Shown: positions 1 to 8,037 of the stretch, one piece after another
Position numbering within the stretch: the stretch's first letter is position 1
How the letters are laid out: each line of letters begins with the position of its first letter
Origin: Pseudomonas eucalypticola
Lineage (GTDB): Bacteria; Pseudomonadota; Gammaproteobacteria; Pseudomonadales; Pseudomonadaceae
Assembly (NCBI RefSeq): GCF_013374995.1
Contig: NZ_CP056030.1
Span: 5,674,501-5,738,500, forward strand
Direction of reading: 5' to 3'
Length of the DNA: 64,000 bases
Made by a program: the position numbers and the translations under genes
Notes under the pieces: generated by a model
The model's database searches: none
Seen by the model: the letters and a program-made list of their open reading frames with translations, nothing else
Told to the model about the DNA's origin: nothing

Positions 1-321
1 CTGGTGCTGGACAACTTCCGCGCCATTCTCAAGTACAACAATTCATCGTCCTACGCCCTGGCCGTGAGCCTGCTGGCCCAGCGCTTCGACGGTGGCGGGT
101 ACGTGATGGGCGATTGGCCGCGCGATGACCTGCCGTTGAGCCGTACCGAGCGTATCGAGCTGCAAACGTTGTTGACGGCCAAGGGTTATGAGGCCGGCAA
201 CCCGGACGGTATCATCGGCGCCAACACCCGCAAGGCCATTCGCCTGGCGCAACAGTCGCTGGGGTGGCCGGCCGATGGCTACGCCAACCACAAGCTACTG
301 GATAGCCTGCGCCAGCCTTGA
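1..321 (+). CDS. Lytic murein transglycosylase, C-terminal fragment
   Basis: The reading frame is open from the first base of the window, so only the last 106 residues are present. The visible part begins at the end of an MltB/SLT-type catalytic domain (an 'ILKYNNSSSYALAV' segment, typical of the last helices of this family). It ends in a PG_binding_1 peptidoglycan-binding domain, with 'LQTLLTAKGYEAGNPDGIIG' and 'TRKAIRLAQQ' as its landmarks. The family cleaves glycan strands in the periplasm. The gene converges on ldcA, another murein-recycling enzyme. The catalytic Glu and any signal peptide lie outside the window, so the exact subfamily cannot be set. Confidence 0.85.
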   Translation: MVLDNFRAILKYNNSSSYALAVSLLAQRFDGGGYVMGDWPRDDLPLSRTERIELQTLLTAKGYEAGNPDGIIGANTRKAIRLAQQSLGWPADGYANHKLLDSLRQP

Positions 322-325
322 AACA

Positions 326-390
326 GGTGTCGCGCTCTTCCCGAGCTTCGCCCGGCCCCACAGTCGATCACGTGGGGCCAGGCGACACCG
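326..390. terminator. Long hairpin between convergent genes, contains a dispersed repeat
   Basis: An outer arm GGTGTCGC (326-333) pairs with GCGACACC (382-389), and an inner arm GGCCCCAC (354-361) pairs with GTGGGGCC (372-379). It sits exactly between the stop codons of the plus-strand transglycosylase and minus-strand ldcA, so a bidirectional terminator is likely. Bases 338-360 match a sequence seen twice more, at 57071-57094 and inverted at 57115-57137. Confidence 0.6.
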
Positions 391-1323
391 TTACCTGACT
401 ACATCCTGTTCCAGCATCAAGGTCTTCTGCCCTGCGTCCAGGCGTACCTGGGCGCCCAAGGGCAGGGTCAGGTTCGGGTCGCAATGGCCACTGCGCCAAC
501 CGGCCAGCACTGGAATCCCCATGGGCTCGAAGATTTCCTTGAGCAATGGCGTTAGCCGTGGCACATCCAGCCCGGCGAAATCCCCCACCAATACCCCGCG
601 AAGCCCCTTGAAGCGCCCGGCAAGGCGCAGTTGCGTCAACAGCCGATCAACCCGGTAGAGGGGCTCGCCAACGTCCTCCAGAAACAATATGGCGCCTTGC
701 AGGTCGATTTCGTAATCGGTGGCCAGGGTGGCGCAGATCATCGACAGGTTGCCGCCGGTCAACCGACCGCTGGCTACCCCATGCTCGATGCAGGTCAAGG
801 GGTGCGCCACGGGGTGGGCCAGCAGGTCACCCTTGCGCAGTTGCCCGCGCAACAAGCGGCGCATGGAGTCCTCAGTCGGTGGCTGGCGGTTGGCCAACAG
901 GTCTGAGGTGAGCATCGGCCCGTGGAAGGTGACGAAGTTGCAGTAGCGGGCAAACGCCAGGTGCAAGGCCGTGACGTCGCTGTAGCCGATGAAGGGCTTG
1001 GCGTGCCGGGTGATCAGGTCATAGTCGATTTTATCCAACAGCCGCGGCGTGCCGTAGCCCCCGCGCAGGCAGATGATGGCGTCTATGTCCGGGTCGGCGA
1101 AGGCGTCATGCAGGTCGCGCAGGCGCACGGCATCGCTGCCCGCCAGGTAGCCCTGGTGTTCGAGCACACCCGGGTAGACCTTCAGCGCATGGCCCCGGCT
1201 GCTGACCCAACGCTGCGCGGCCTCCACACTGAATTCCTTGGGGCCGGCCGGCGCGATCAGGGCGATCTGCGCCTGGGTGGGCACGCGACGCGGCAAAGCG
1301 GCGGGCGTGTGTGTGTGTTTCAT
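391..1323 (-). CDS. ldcA: Muramoyltetrapeptide (LD-) carboxypeptidase
   Basis: The 310-residue product matches the S66 LD-carboxypeptidase family, which removes the terminal D-alanine from murein tetrapeptide during cytoplasmic peptidoglycan recycling. The nucleophile serine sits in 'FIGYSDVTAL'. The remaining triad members are likely the Glu in 'FLEDVGEPLYRVDR' and the His in 'GWRSGHCDPNLTLPLGA'. There is no signal peptide, as expected for a cytosolic enzyme. Length is normal. It is a single gene converging on the upstream transglycosylase and separated from lipA by about 165 bp that hold no other gene. Confidence 0.9.
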   Translation of the reverse strand: MKHTHTPAALPRRVPTQAQIALIAPAGPKEFSVEAAQRWVSSRGHALKVYPGVLEHQGYLAGSDAVRLRDLHDAFADPDIDAIICLRGGYGTPRLLDKIDYDLITRHAKPFIGYSDVTALHLAFARYCNFVTFHGPMLTSDLLANRQPPTEDSMRRLLRGQLRKGDLLAHPVAHPLTCIEHGVASGRLTGGNLSMICATLATDYEIDLQGAILFLEDVGEPLYRVDRLLTQLRLAGRFKGLRGVLVGDFAGLDVPRLTPLLKEIFEPMGIPVLAGWRSGHCDPNLTLPLGAQVRLDAGQKTLMLEQDVVR

Positions 1324-1433
1324 TCGTCAGGCTCCTTGCGTTGATCGAAGATGCCTACTGTAGAGCGATCCCCATGACAGCACAGCATAGCCTTGTAACC
1401 CGGTGCGTCCCATGAACATACCCCGGAAACAAC

Positions 1434-1471
1434 GATGCCGGCGGCAGTTGCGGGAACTGGCGGCCGGCATC
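1434..1471 (-). terminator. Hairpin after lipA
   Basis: GATGCCGGC (1434-1442) pairs perfectly with GCCGGCATC (1463-1471), 17 bp past the lipA stop on the minus strand. The strand continues into GTTGTTT, a weak T-tract, so it is a plausible rho-independent terminator of the lipA operon. Confidence 0.6.
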
Positions 1472-1488
1472 GGTACCTCAGGCGCCGA

Positions 1489-2508
1489 TCAGAGCTTGAT
1501 CTTGGCCTCGTGCGCCTGCTGGTCGGCGTGGTACGAAGAACGTACCAGCGGGCCGGAGGCGACGTTCTTGAAGCCCATCTTGTAGCCTTCCTCGGCGAAC
1601 CAGGCGAAGGTGTCCGGGTGCACGAAGCGCTGCACCGGCAAGTGGCTGCGCGACGGCTGCAGGTACTGGCCCAGGGTCAGCATGTCGATGTTGTGCTCGC
1701 GCATGCGGTGCATCACTTCGATCACTTCTTCGTCGGTCTCGCCCAGGCCCAGCATCAGGCCGGATTTGGTGGGCACGTGCGGCACCAGCTCCTTGAACTT
1801 CTGCAGCAGGGTCAGCGACCACTGGTAGTCAGAGCCCGGGCGCGCGGCCTTGTACAGGCGTGGCACGGTTTCCAGGTTGTGGTTGAACACATCCGGCGGC
1901 TCTTTGGCGGTGATTTCCAGGGCAACGTCCATGCGGCCGCGGTAGTCCGGCACCAGGGTTTCCAGCTGCACGCCTGGCGACAGCTTGCGGATTTCGCGCA
2001 GGCAGTCGGCGAAGTGCTGGGCACCACCGTCACGCAGGTCGTCGCGGTCCACCGAGGTGATGACCACGTACTTGAGGCGCAGGTCGGCGATGGCCACCGC
2101 CAGGTTCATTGGCTCGTCGGCATCCAGGGCCTTCGGACGGCCGTGGCCGACGTCGCAGAACGGGCAGCGACGGGTGCAGATATCGCCCATGATCATGAAG
2201 GTGGCGGTGCCACCGGAGAAGCACTCGCCCAGGTTCGGGCAGGACGCTTCTTCGCAGACGCTGTGCAGCTTGTGCTTGCGCAGCAGTTGCTTGATGCGAT
2301 CGACTTCCGGCGAAACCGGGATACGCACGCGGATCCAGTCGGGCTTCTTCGGCAGTTCTTCGGTGGGGATGATCTTCACCGGAATACGTGCGACTTTCTC
2401 GGCGCCACGCAGCTTCACACCGGCTTCGACCTTGGGCCGCGGCGGCGTGACGTTGGTCACGGGGATCATGGTTTGCACGGATTCAGCTGTGTCTTGCGCG
2501 GTAGTCAT
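1489..2508 (-). CDS. lipA: Lipoyl synthase (radical SAM)
   Basis: LipA inserts two sulfur atoms into protein-bound octanoyl groups to form lipoate. The 339-residue protein shows both cluster motifs. The auxiliary cluster cysteines are in '[12 protein letters not shown]' (CX4CX5C), and the radical SAM motif is 'CTRRCPFC' (CX3CX2C). The final 'RSSYHADQQ' is the conserved C-terminal serine region of the family. It lies immediately downstream of lipB with a 1-bp gap, so the two successive steps of lipoylation are encoded together. Length is typical. Confidence 0.98.
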   Translation of the reverse strand: MTTAQDTAESVQTMIPVTNVTPPRPKVEAGVKLRGAEKVARIPVKIIPTEELPKKPDWIRVRIPVSPEVDRIKQLLRKHKLHSVCEEASCPNLGECFSGGTATFMIMGDICTRRCPFCDVGHGRPKALDADEPMNLAVAIADLRLKYVVITSVDRDDLRDGGAQHFADCLREIRKLSPGVQLETLVPDYRGRMDVALEITAKEPPDVFNHNLETVPRLYKAARPGSDYQWSLTLLQKFKELVPHVPTKSGLMLGLGETDEEVIEVMHRMREHNIDMLTLGQYLQPSRSHLPVQRFVHPDTFAWFAEEGYKMGFKNVASGPLVRSSYHADQQAHEAKIKL

Positions 2509-2509
2509 A

Positions 2510-3157
2510 TCAATCGATTCCGCCCGTCAGGGTCGTCTGCTCAGCGTAGTCGAGGTGCTTGACGAGCTGCGCGCGCAGCCGGGCACCAACCTCGGCATAT
2601 TCAATCTGGCCTGCATGATCGCACAACTGGGTCATCGCCAGCCCGGCATATCCGCAGGGGTTGATACGGCGGAACGGCGCCAGGTCCATGTCCACGTTCA
2701 GGGCCAGGCCGTGAAAGGAACACCCGTTGCGGATCCGCAGGCCCAGGGAAGCGATCTTCGCCCCCTGGACGTAAACACCGGGCGCATCGGCCTTGGCCGC
2801 TGCCGGCACATCATATTCAGCCAGCAGCGCGACGATGGTCTGCTCGATGCGCGTGACCAGTTCGCGCACGCCGTAACCCAGGCGGCGCACGTCCAGCAGC
2901 AGGTAGGCCACCATCTGGCCCGGGCCATGGTAGGTCACCTGGCCACCACGATCCACCTGGACCACCGGAATATCACCCGGCACCAGCAAATGCTCGGCCT
3001 TGCCCGCCTGGCCCTGGGTGAACACCGCCGGGTGCTGCACCAGCCAGACTTCATCGCCGGTGGCCGGGCCACGCTGGTCGGTGAAGCGCTGCATCGCATG
3101 CCACACCGGCTCGTAGGCCATCAGGCCCAGCTCGCGAAAGCCCAGGCAAGCGGACAT
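2510..3157 (-). CDS. lipB: Octanoyl-[acyl-carrier-protein]:protein N-octanoyltransferase
   Basis: LipB moves octanoate from acyl carrier protein to lipoyl domains, making the substrate of LipA. The 215-residue product carries the family blocks '[18 protein letters not shown]' and '[18 protein letters not shown]' (catalytic Lys), and the catalytic Cys is in 'INPCGYAGL'. Its start overlaps the upstream DUF493 stop in a TGATG arrangement (3155-3159), which indicates translational coupling. The operon order DUF493-lipB-lipA is standard in gammaproteobacteria. Confidence 0.97.
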   Translation of the reverse strand: MSACLGFRELGLMAYEPVWHAMQRFTDQRGPATGDEVWLVQHPAVFTQGQAGKAEHLLVPGDIPVVQVDRGGQVTYHGPGQMVAYLLLDVRRLGYGVRELVTRIEQTIVALLAEYDVPAAAKADAPGVYVQGAKIASLGLRIRNGCSFHGLALNVDMDLAPFRRINPCGYAGLAMTQLCDHAGQIEYAEVGARLRAQLVKHLDYAEQTTLTGGID

Positions 3158-3432
3158 CAGAGCACCATTTTCACGACGCCGGTGGCACGCAGCTCACTGT
3201 TGATGTTGTACAGCTGGTCCTGGCCGGTGGCCAGGATGTGCAGCTGCAACGTGGTGTACTTGCCGTTGCTGCTCTGGCGCTCGGCGGTTTTCTCGTGCTC
3301 GATGGTCGCATGGTTGGCGACGATGGCGATCACTTGGTCTTTGAAGCCCGCCCCGGTGTCACCGATCACTTTGATCGGATAATCGGCGCAGGGGAATTCG
3401 ATCTTAGGAGCCTTGACTTCGGTGTCTGTCAT
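3157..3432 (-). CDS. DUF493 (YbeD-like) family protein
   Basis: A 91-residue small cytosolic protein of the YbeD/DUF493 family. It shows the family core '[20 protein letters not shown]' and '[17 protein letters not shown]', which resembles an ACT-like regulatory fold. The start is placed at the internal ATG (3432), because the longer frame begins with 17 residues that do not resemble the family. Family members sit between dacA and lipB in many genomes, as here. A role linked to lipoate metabolism has been suggested for the family but is not established. Confidence 0.88.
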   Translation of the reverse strand: MTDTEVKAPKIEFPCADYPIKVIGDTGAGFKDQVIAIVANHATIEHEKTAERQSSNGKYTTLQLHILATGQDQLYNINSELRATGVVKMVL

Positions 3433-3515
3433 AGCAGTAACGGCCTCGCAAGCCGTGAAGACGGACAAACCCCCGGTCCGCACGGCGCGGTCCCGGGGGC
3501 ATGCTGTTCACGTAA

Positions 3516-4676
3516 TCAGTTGAACAAGCCGTAGAAGAATAGACGAATGCTATCCCACATGCGGCGAATGAAACCACCTTCCTCGACCGCGTCGAGGGCG
3601 ATCAGGTTGGCGCTGTGCACGACCTGCTCACCGTTTTTGACTTCCACCTTGCCGATCACGTCACCTTTGGCGATAGGCGCGGTCAGCTGTGGGTTCATGG
3701 TCATGGTGGCGGTCAGGTTTTTCAGCTGGCCTTTTGGCAGGGTCATGGTCAGGTCATCGGCCAGGCCTGCACGGATCTCGTGGGTAGCGCCTTTCCATAC
3801 CGGCGCCTTGGCCAGCTCGGTGCCCTTCTGGTAGAAGGTCTGGGTTTCGAAGAAGCGGAAACCGTAGGTCAGCAGCTTCTGGGTTTCGGCGGCACGCGCG
3901 GCTTCGCTGGTGGTACCGAATACAACGGCGATCAGGCGCATGCCATCACGAACGGCCGACGCCGCCATACAGTAGCCCGCTTCCTCGGTGTGGCCGGTTT
4001 TCAGACCGTCGACGGTCTTGTCGCGCCACAGCAGCAGGTTGCGGTTAGGCTGCTTGATGTTGTTCCAGAAGAACTCTTTCTGCGAGTAGATCGCGTAGTG
4101 GGCCGGGTCGATGTTGATGATCGCGCGGGCCAGCTTGGCGATGTCGTGCGGGGTGGAGTAGTGGTCCGGGTTCGGCAGCCCGGTAGGGTTCATGAAGTGG
4201 CTGTTCTCCATGCCCAGGTCGCCGGCGGTCTTGTTCATCATGTCGGCGAAGGCGTCTTCGCTGCCGGCGATGTGCTCGGCCAAGGCCACGGTAGCGTCGT
4301 TACCCGACTGAATGATGATGCCGTGCAGCAGGTCGCTGACGGTGACCTGCGAACCGACCTTGATGAACATCCGCGAACCGCCGGTGCGCCAGGCGTTTTC
4401 GCTGACGGTGACCATGTCGTTCTCGCCGATCTGGCCGCGCTTGATCTCCAGGGTGGCGATGTAGGCGCTCATCAGTTTGGTCAGGCTGGCTGGCGGCAGA
4501 CGCTGGTCGCCGTTGCTGTCCACCAGGACTTGCCCGCTGGACGCTTCCATCAGTACGTAGGCCTTGGCAGCCAGTTGCGGGGCTGCAGGCGTCATTTGCT
4601 CGGCCGACATGGCAACTGGGGCGATCAGCAGCAGTACAGGCAGGCACAGGCGTTTGGCAAAGGTGGTGATGTTCAT
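3516..4676 (-). CDS. dacA: D-alanyl-D-alanine carboxypeptidase (PBP5/6 type)
   Basis: A 386-residue low-molecular-weight penicillin-binding protein that trims the terminal D-Ala of peptidoglycan pentapeptides in the periplasm. A signal peptide is evident ('RLCLPVLLLIAPVAMS'). The three active-site motifs are present: SXXK as 'SLTK', SXN as 'SGN', and KTG in 'LKTGHTEEAGYC'. A PBP5_C domain follows, and a C-terminal amphipathic anchor ('FIRRMWDSIRLFFYGLFN') is seen. I chose the ATG at 4676 so that the signal peptide comes first. It is part of the shape/murein cluster. Confidence 0.96.
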   Translation of the reverse strand: MNITTFAKRLCLPVLLLIAPVAMSAEQMTPAAPQLAAKAYVLMEASSGQVLVDSNGDQRLPPASLTKLMSAYIATLEIKRGQIGENDMVTVSENAWRTGGSRMFIKVGSQVTVSDLLHGIIIQSGNDATVALAEHIAGSEDAFADMMNKTAGDLGMENSHFMNPTGLPNPDHYSTPHDIAKLARAIINIDPAHYAIYSQKEFFWNNIKQPNRNLLLWRDKTVDGLKTGHTEEAGYCMAASAVRDGMRLIAVVFGTTSEAARAAETQKLLTYGFRFFETQTFYQKGTELAKAPVWKGATHEIRAGLADDLTMTLPKGQLKNLTATMTMNPQLTAPIAKGDVIGKVEVKNGEQVVHSANLIALDAVEEGGFIRRMWDSIRLFFYGLFN

Positions 4677-4784
4677 CCGTCTCTCGAAATTGCTAATGGG
4701 CACATGCCCTCGCGGGCAAAATCTGTTTGTGTGGGCCAGTGGCCCTGGTTGTTTGCGCGGCCTTTCTGCGGGCCGTTATTCATG

Positions 4785-4820
4785 CGGTTGCCGCCCACCC
4801 CCAAGGACAAGCGGCAACCG
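4785..4820. other. Perfect hairpin between rlpA and dacA
   Basis: CGGTTGCCGC (4785-4794) pairs with GCGGCAACCG (4811-4820) in the 173-bp gap. No T-tract follows on the minus strand, so it may be an mRNA stabiliser or an attenuator rather than a terminator. Confidence 0.4.
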
Positions 4821-4849
4821 GGGTCCGGCCTGTCGCCAGGCCGGGAAAA

Positions 4850-5863
4850 TCATTCGGCGGTGACCACGCTGGGCGAACCCAGGTTGGCCAGGCGCACGCT
4901 GTCCTGGGTCTGCTGCACTTCACCCGGCGTGCCGATCGGCCCCAGCCGCACTCGATACAGTGTCTGCTGGTTGCGCACGATCGAGCTGACGAACACCGGG
5001 GCCCGAACCATCGAACTCAACTTGGACCTCAGCAGCTCCGCAGCGTCCGGGTTGGCGAACGCTCCCACCTGGAGAAACTGGCCAGACGCTGGAACAGAAG
5101 CGTTTTTTTTTGCGTCGATCTGCGCGGGCAGGACGGCGGCGGCATGCTGTTGCGGTGGCGGCGTCCATTGCTCGATGGTGCCCGCCGACGCGGTGATAAC
5201 AGGTTGCTGCGGTGCCTGGGCCACTTGCGGCTGGTCCAGCATCAGCGGCGCCGGACGGCCACGCTGGGCCCAGTACTGGGCCGGGTCGATGCCTTCGACC
5301 TTGACCCGCGCGGTGCCGATCTCGGCATAGCCGAGCTTCTTGGCTGCGGCGTAGGACAAGTCGATAATACGGTCGGAGTAGAACGGCCCGCGGTCGTTGA
5401 CCCGCAGGATCACGCTGCGGTTGTTGTCCAGGTTGGTCACGCGTACATAGCTCGGCAGCGGCAGGGTCTTGTGCGCCGCGCTCATGCCGTACAGGTCGTA
5501 CACTTCGCCATTGGCGGTGTTCTGGCCGTGGAACTTGGTGCCATACCAGGACGCCGTGCCGGTGGCCGCATAATGGCTGGCATCGGTGAGCGGGAAGTAG
5601 GTCTTGCCCAGTACCGTGTACGGGTTGGCCTTGTAGGGGCCGCTGTGCAGCGTGGGCACGGCGTCGGGAATACGCGACACGTCCACGTCCCACCACGGCG
5701 CGCCGTCCTTGTGGGCCCGATTGATGTCCAGCCCCGGCTGGGAGCGCACCACGTAGCCGCCGCTTTGCGGAGCCCGGCTGGTGGACGAACAACTGACCAC
5801 CAGCATGGCGAGGGCCGCATAGCCCATCAGCTTCAAAGGTGTGCGAATCTGCAGTGTCCGCAT
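4850..5863 (-). CDS. rlpA: RlpA-type septal lytic transglycosylase lipoprotein
   Basis: The 337-residue protein begins with a lipoprotein signal and a lipobox ('AMLVVSC', Cys near residue 25). It continues with a double-psi beta-barrel domain ('GTASWYGTKFHGQNTANGE', 'LRVNDRGPFYSDRIIDLS') and ends with a SPOR domain ('FLQVGAFANPDAAELLRSKL') that binds denuded glycans at the septum. RlpA in Pseudomonas is a lytic transglycosylase acting on naked glycan strands, supporting daughter-cell separation. It follows mltB with no gap (start 5863, mltB stop 5864). Confidence 0.95.
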   Translation of the reverse strand: MRTLQIRTPLKLMGYAALAMLVVSCSSTSRAPQSGGYVVRSQPGLDINRAHKDGAPWWDVDVSRIPDAVPTLHSGPYKANPYTVLGKTYFPLTDASHYAATGTASWYGTKFHGQNTANGEVYDLYGMSAAHKTLPLPSYVRVTNLDNNRSVILRVNDRGPFYSDRIIDLSYAAAKKLGYAEIGTARVKVEGIDPAQYWAQRGRPAPLMLDQPQVAQAPQQPVITASAGTIEQWTPPPQQHAAAVLPAQIDAKKNASVPASGQFLQVGAFANPDAAELLRSKLSSMVRAPVFVSSIVRNQQTLYRVRLGPIGTPGEVQQTQDSVRLANLGSPSVVTAE

Positions 5864-6874
5864 TTACTTGACGCCCCGTGCTTGAACCAGTGCTTGCGAC
5901 AGTTGATAGACGGCCATGGCATACATGGCGCTGCGATTATAGCGAGTGATGGTATAGAAGTTGCCCAACCCCATCCAATATTCCGGACCGAACTCACCGT
6001 CGAAGCGGAAAGCAGTCACGGGCATATCATCGCGCAGCGCATCATGACTCGACCAGCCCAGTGCTCGCAACTGGCCAACGTTCTTGACCGGATCGATGCC
6101 CGGGCTCAAACCCTCGTCCACGTGCTCGCCGCGCACGGTGGCGCGGCTGACCACAGGCTGACCCATGACCCAGCCGTGCTGTTTGAAGTAGTTGGCGACG
6201 CTGCCGATGGCATCATCGGGGTCACTCCAGATGTTGATGTGGCCATCGCCGTCGAAGTCCACGGCGTAAGCACGGAAACTGCTGGGCATGAATTGCGGCA
6301 GGCCCATGGCGCCCGCGTACGAGCCCTTGATGCTCAGGGGGTCGACCTGCTCTTCACGGGACAACAGCAGGAACTCGCGCAGTTCCTTGCGGAAGAAATC
6401 GGCACGGGGGGCATAATCGAATGCCAGGGTCGAAAGCGCGTCCATCACCCGGTAATTGCCGGTATTTCTGCCGAAAAACGTCTCGACACCAATGATAGAC
6501 ACAATAATCTGCGCCGGTACGCCATATTCCTGCTCGGCCCGCTTCAGGGCCGCTTCATGCTGGCGCCAGAAGTCCACGCCCCGGGCAATGCGGGCGTCGG
6601 TGATGAACAGTGGACGGTATTCTTTCCACGGCTTGACGCGCTCGGCGGGCTTGGAGATGGCGTCCAGAATCGCCTGCTTGCGTTGCACTTCCTGGAACAC
6701 ACCGATGACCTGCTCGCCGGCGAAACCATAGTCGCGGGTCATTTCACCGACGAACTGCGCCAACTGCGGGGTGCCATCGTAGTCGCCGGCCACTGCCTGC
6801 TGCGACGAACCGAGGATGCCGACCAGGCCGACCCAGGGGATGCACCGGGTGGCCCAGTTGCAGACTGCTTGCAT
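5864..6874 (-). CDS. mltB: Membrane-bound lytic murein transglycosylase B
   Basis: This is a transglycosylase of about 336 residues. The catalytic Glu is in 'IIGVETFFGRNTGNYRVMDA', and the family blocks 'GAMGLPQFMPSSFRAYAVDF' and 'DGDGHINIWSDPDDAIGSVA' follow. I placed the start at 6874 because it gives a hydrophobic N-terminus; a longer form from 6910 would overlap the rodA stop. I see no lipobox cysteine at the usual spot, so export as a soluble periplasmic form is possible. It lies between rodA and rlpA. Confidence 0.93.
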   Translation of the reverse strand: MQAVCNWATRCIPWVGLVGILGSSQQAVAGDYDGTPQLAQFVGEMTRDYGFAGEQVIGVFQEVQRKQAILDAISKPAERVKPWKEYRPLFITDARIARGVDFWRQHEAALKRAEQEYGVPAQIIVSIIGVETFFGRNTGNYRVMDALSTLAFDYAPRADFFRKELREFLLLSREEQVDPLSIKGSYAGAMGLPQFMPSSFRAYAVDFDGDGHINIWSDPDDAIGSVANYFKQHGWVMGQPVVSRATVRGEHVDEGLSPGIDPVKNVGQLRALGWSSHDALRDDMPVTAFRFDGEFGPEYWMGLGNFYTITRYNRSAMYAMAVYQLSQALVQARGVK

Positions 6875-6891
6875 TAAATTCTTCACCTTAA

Positions 6892-8037
6892 TCAAACCTG
6901 CGCGATCCACTTGCGATGGGTATGGATCGACATCAAAACCCCAAACGCTGACATCAGCGTCACCAGCGAAGTTCCGCCGTAACTAATGAAGGGCAGCGGC
7001 ACGCCTACGACGGGCAACAAGCCACTGACCATACCGATATTGACGAACACGTACACAAAAAAGGTCATGGTCAGGCTGCCGGCCAGCAGCTTGCCGAACA
7101 GGGTCTGGGCCTGGGCAGTGATCACCAGGCCGCGGCCAATGAGGGCCAGGTACAGCAGCAGCAAGGCGCAGATCCCCACCAGGCCGAACTCCTCGCCCAG
7201 CACGGCGATGATGAAGTCGGTGTGGCTTTCGGGCAGGAAGTCCAGGTGCGACTGGGTGCCCAGCAACCAGCCCTTGCCGAATACGCCACCCGAGCCGATG
7301 GCCGCCTTGGACTGGATGATGTTCCAGCCGGTGCCCAGAGGATCGCTCTCGGGGTCGAGGAAGGTCAGGATCCGCTGCTTCTGGTAGTCGTGCATGATAA
7401 AGAACCACATGCCCACGGCCACCGGCACGGCAGCGGCGATCACGCTGACAATCCAGCGCCAGCGCAGGCCGGCCATGAACAGCACGAAGGTACCCGAGGC
7501 CAGAATGAGCAGCGAGGTACCCAGGTCCGGCTGGCGGACGATGAGAATGAACGGCACGCCGATCAGCACCAGGCTGGCCCCCACGTGCTTGAGCGTGGGC
7601 GGCAGGGTGCGTTTGGCCAGGTACCAGGCGATGGTGGCCGGCATGATGATCTTCATGAATTCCGACGGCTGGAAGCGGATCACCCCCGGAATGTTGATCC
7701 AGCGCGTGGCACCCATGGCGTTGTGGCCCATGACATCAACGGCCACCAGCAGGATCACCCCCAGGCCGTAGGCCAGCGGCACCCAGCGCGCCATGAAGCG
7801 TGGCTCCAGTTGGGCGATCAACAGCATGGAGACAAGGCCGATGCCGAACGAGGTGGCCTGCTTGATCAGCAGGTCCCAGCTTTTGCCGCTGGCCGAATAC
7901 AGCACGAACAGGCTACCGGCGGCCAGGGTCAGGAGCAGGATCAACAGCGGGCCGTCGATGTGGATGCGCTGCAGCAAGGTGGCGCGGCGGCGCATCACGT
8001 CCTCGCTGGAGAGCATGCGATCGAAATTACTCTTCAC
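6892..8037 (-). CDS. rodA: Rod shape-determining SEDS glycosyltransferase RodA
   Basis: RodA polymerises peptidoglycan glycan strands with PBP2 during cell elongation. The protein has about ten membrane segments and SEDS-family landmarks: 'FQPSEFMKIIMPATIAWYLA', 'RQPDLGTSLLI', and the C-terminal 'GLLPVVGVPLPFISYGGTS'. The start is a GTG at 8037 (VKSNFDRML), overlapping the end of mrdA by 11 bp. The open frame runs further upstream but only as antisense-like sequence inside mrdA. The overlap suggests coupled translation with PBP2. Confidence 0.95.
   Translation of the reverse strand: MKSNFDRMLSSEDVMRRRATLLQRIHIDGPLLILLLTLAAGSLFVLYSASGKSWDLLIKQATSFGIGLVSMLLIAQLEPRFMARWVPLAYGLGVILLVAVDVMGHNAMGATRWINIPGVIRFQPSEFMKIIMPATIAWYLAKRTLPPTLKHVGASLVLIGVPFILIVRQPDLGTSLLILASGTFVLFMAGLRWRWIVSVIAAAVPVAVGMWFFIMHDYQKQRILTFLDPESDPLGTGWNIIQSKAAIGSGGVFGKGWLLGTQSHLDFLPESHTDFIIAVLGEEFGLVGICALLLLYLALIGRGLVITAQAQTLFGKLLAGSLTMTFFVYVFVNIGMVSGLLPVVGVPLPFISYGGTSLVTLMSAFGVLMSIHTHRKWIAQV

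Noticed and set aside
1435..2562. Long plus-strand open frame opposite lipA, and many others opposite genes (e.g. 3615-5330, 4727-6877, 7793-10972, 42689-44905)
   Set aside because: They are antisense shadows of GC-rich genes with clear family matches on the minus strand; their translations are low-complexity and match no family.
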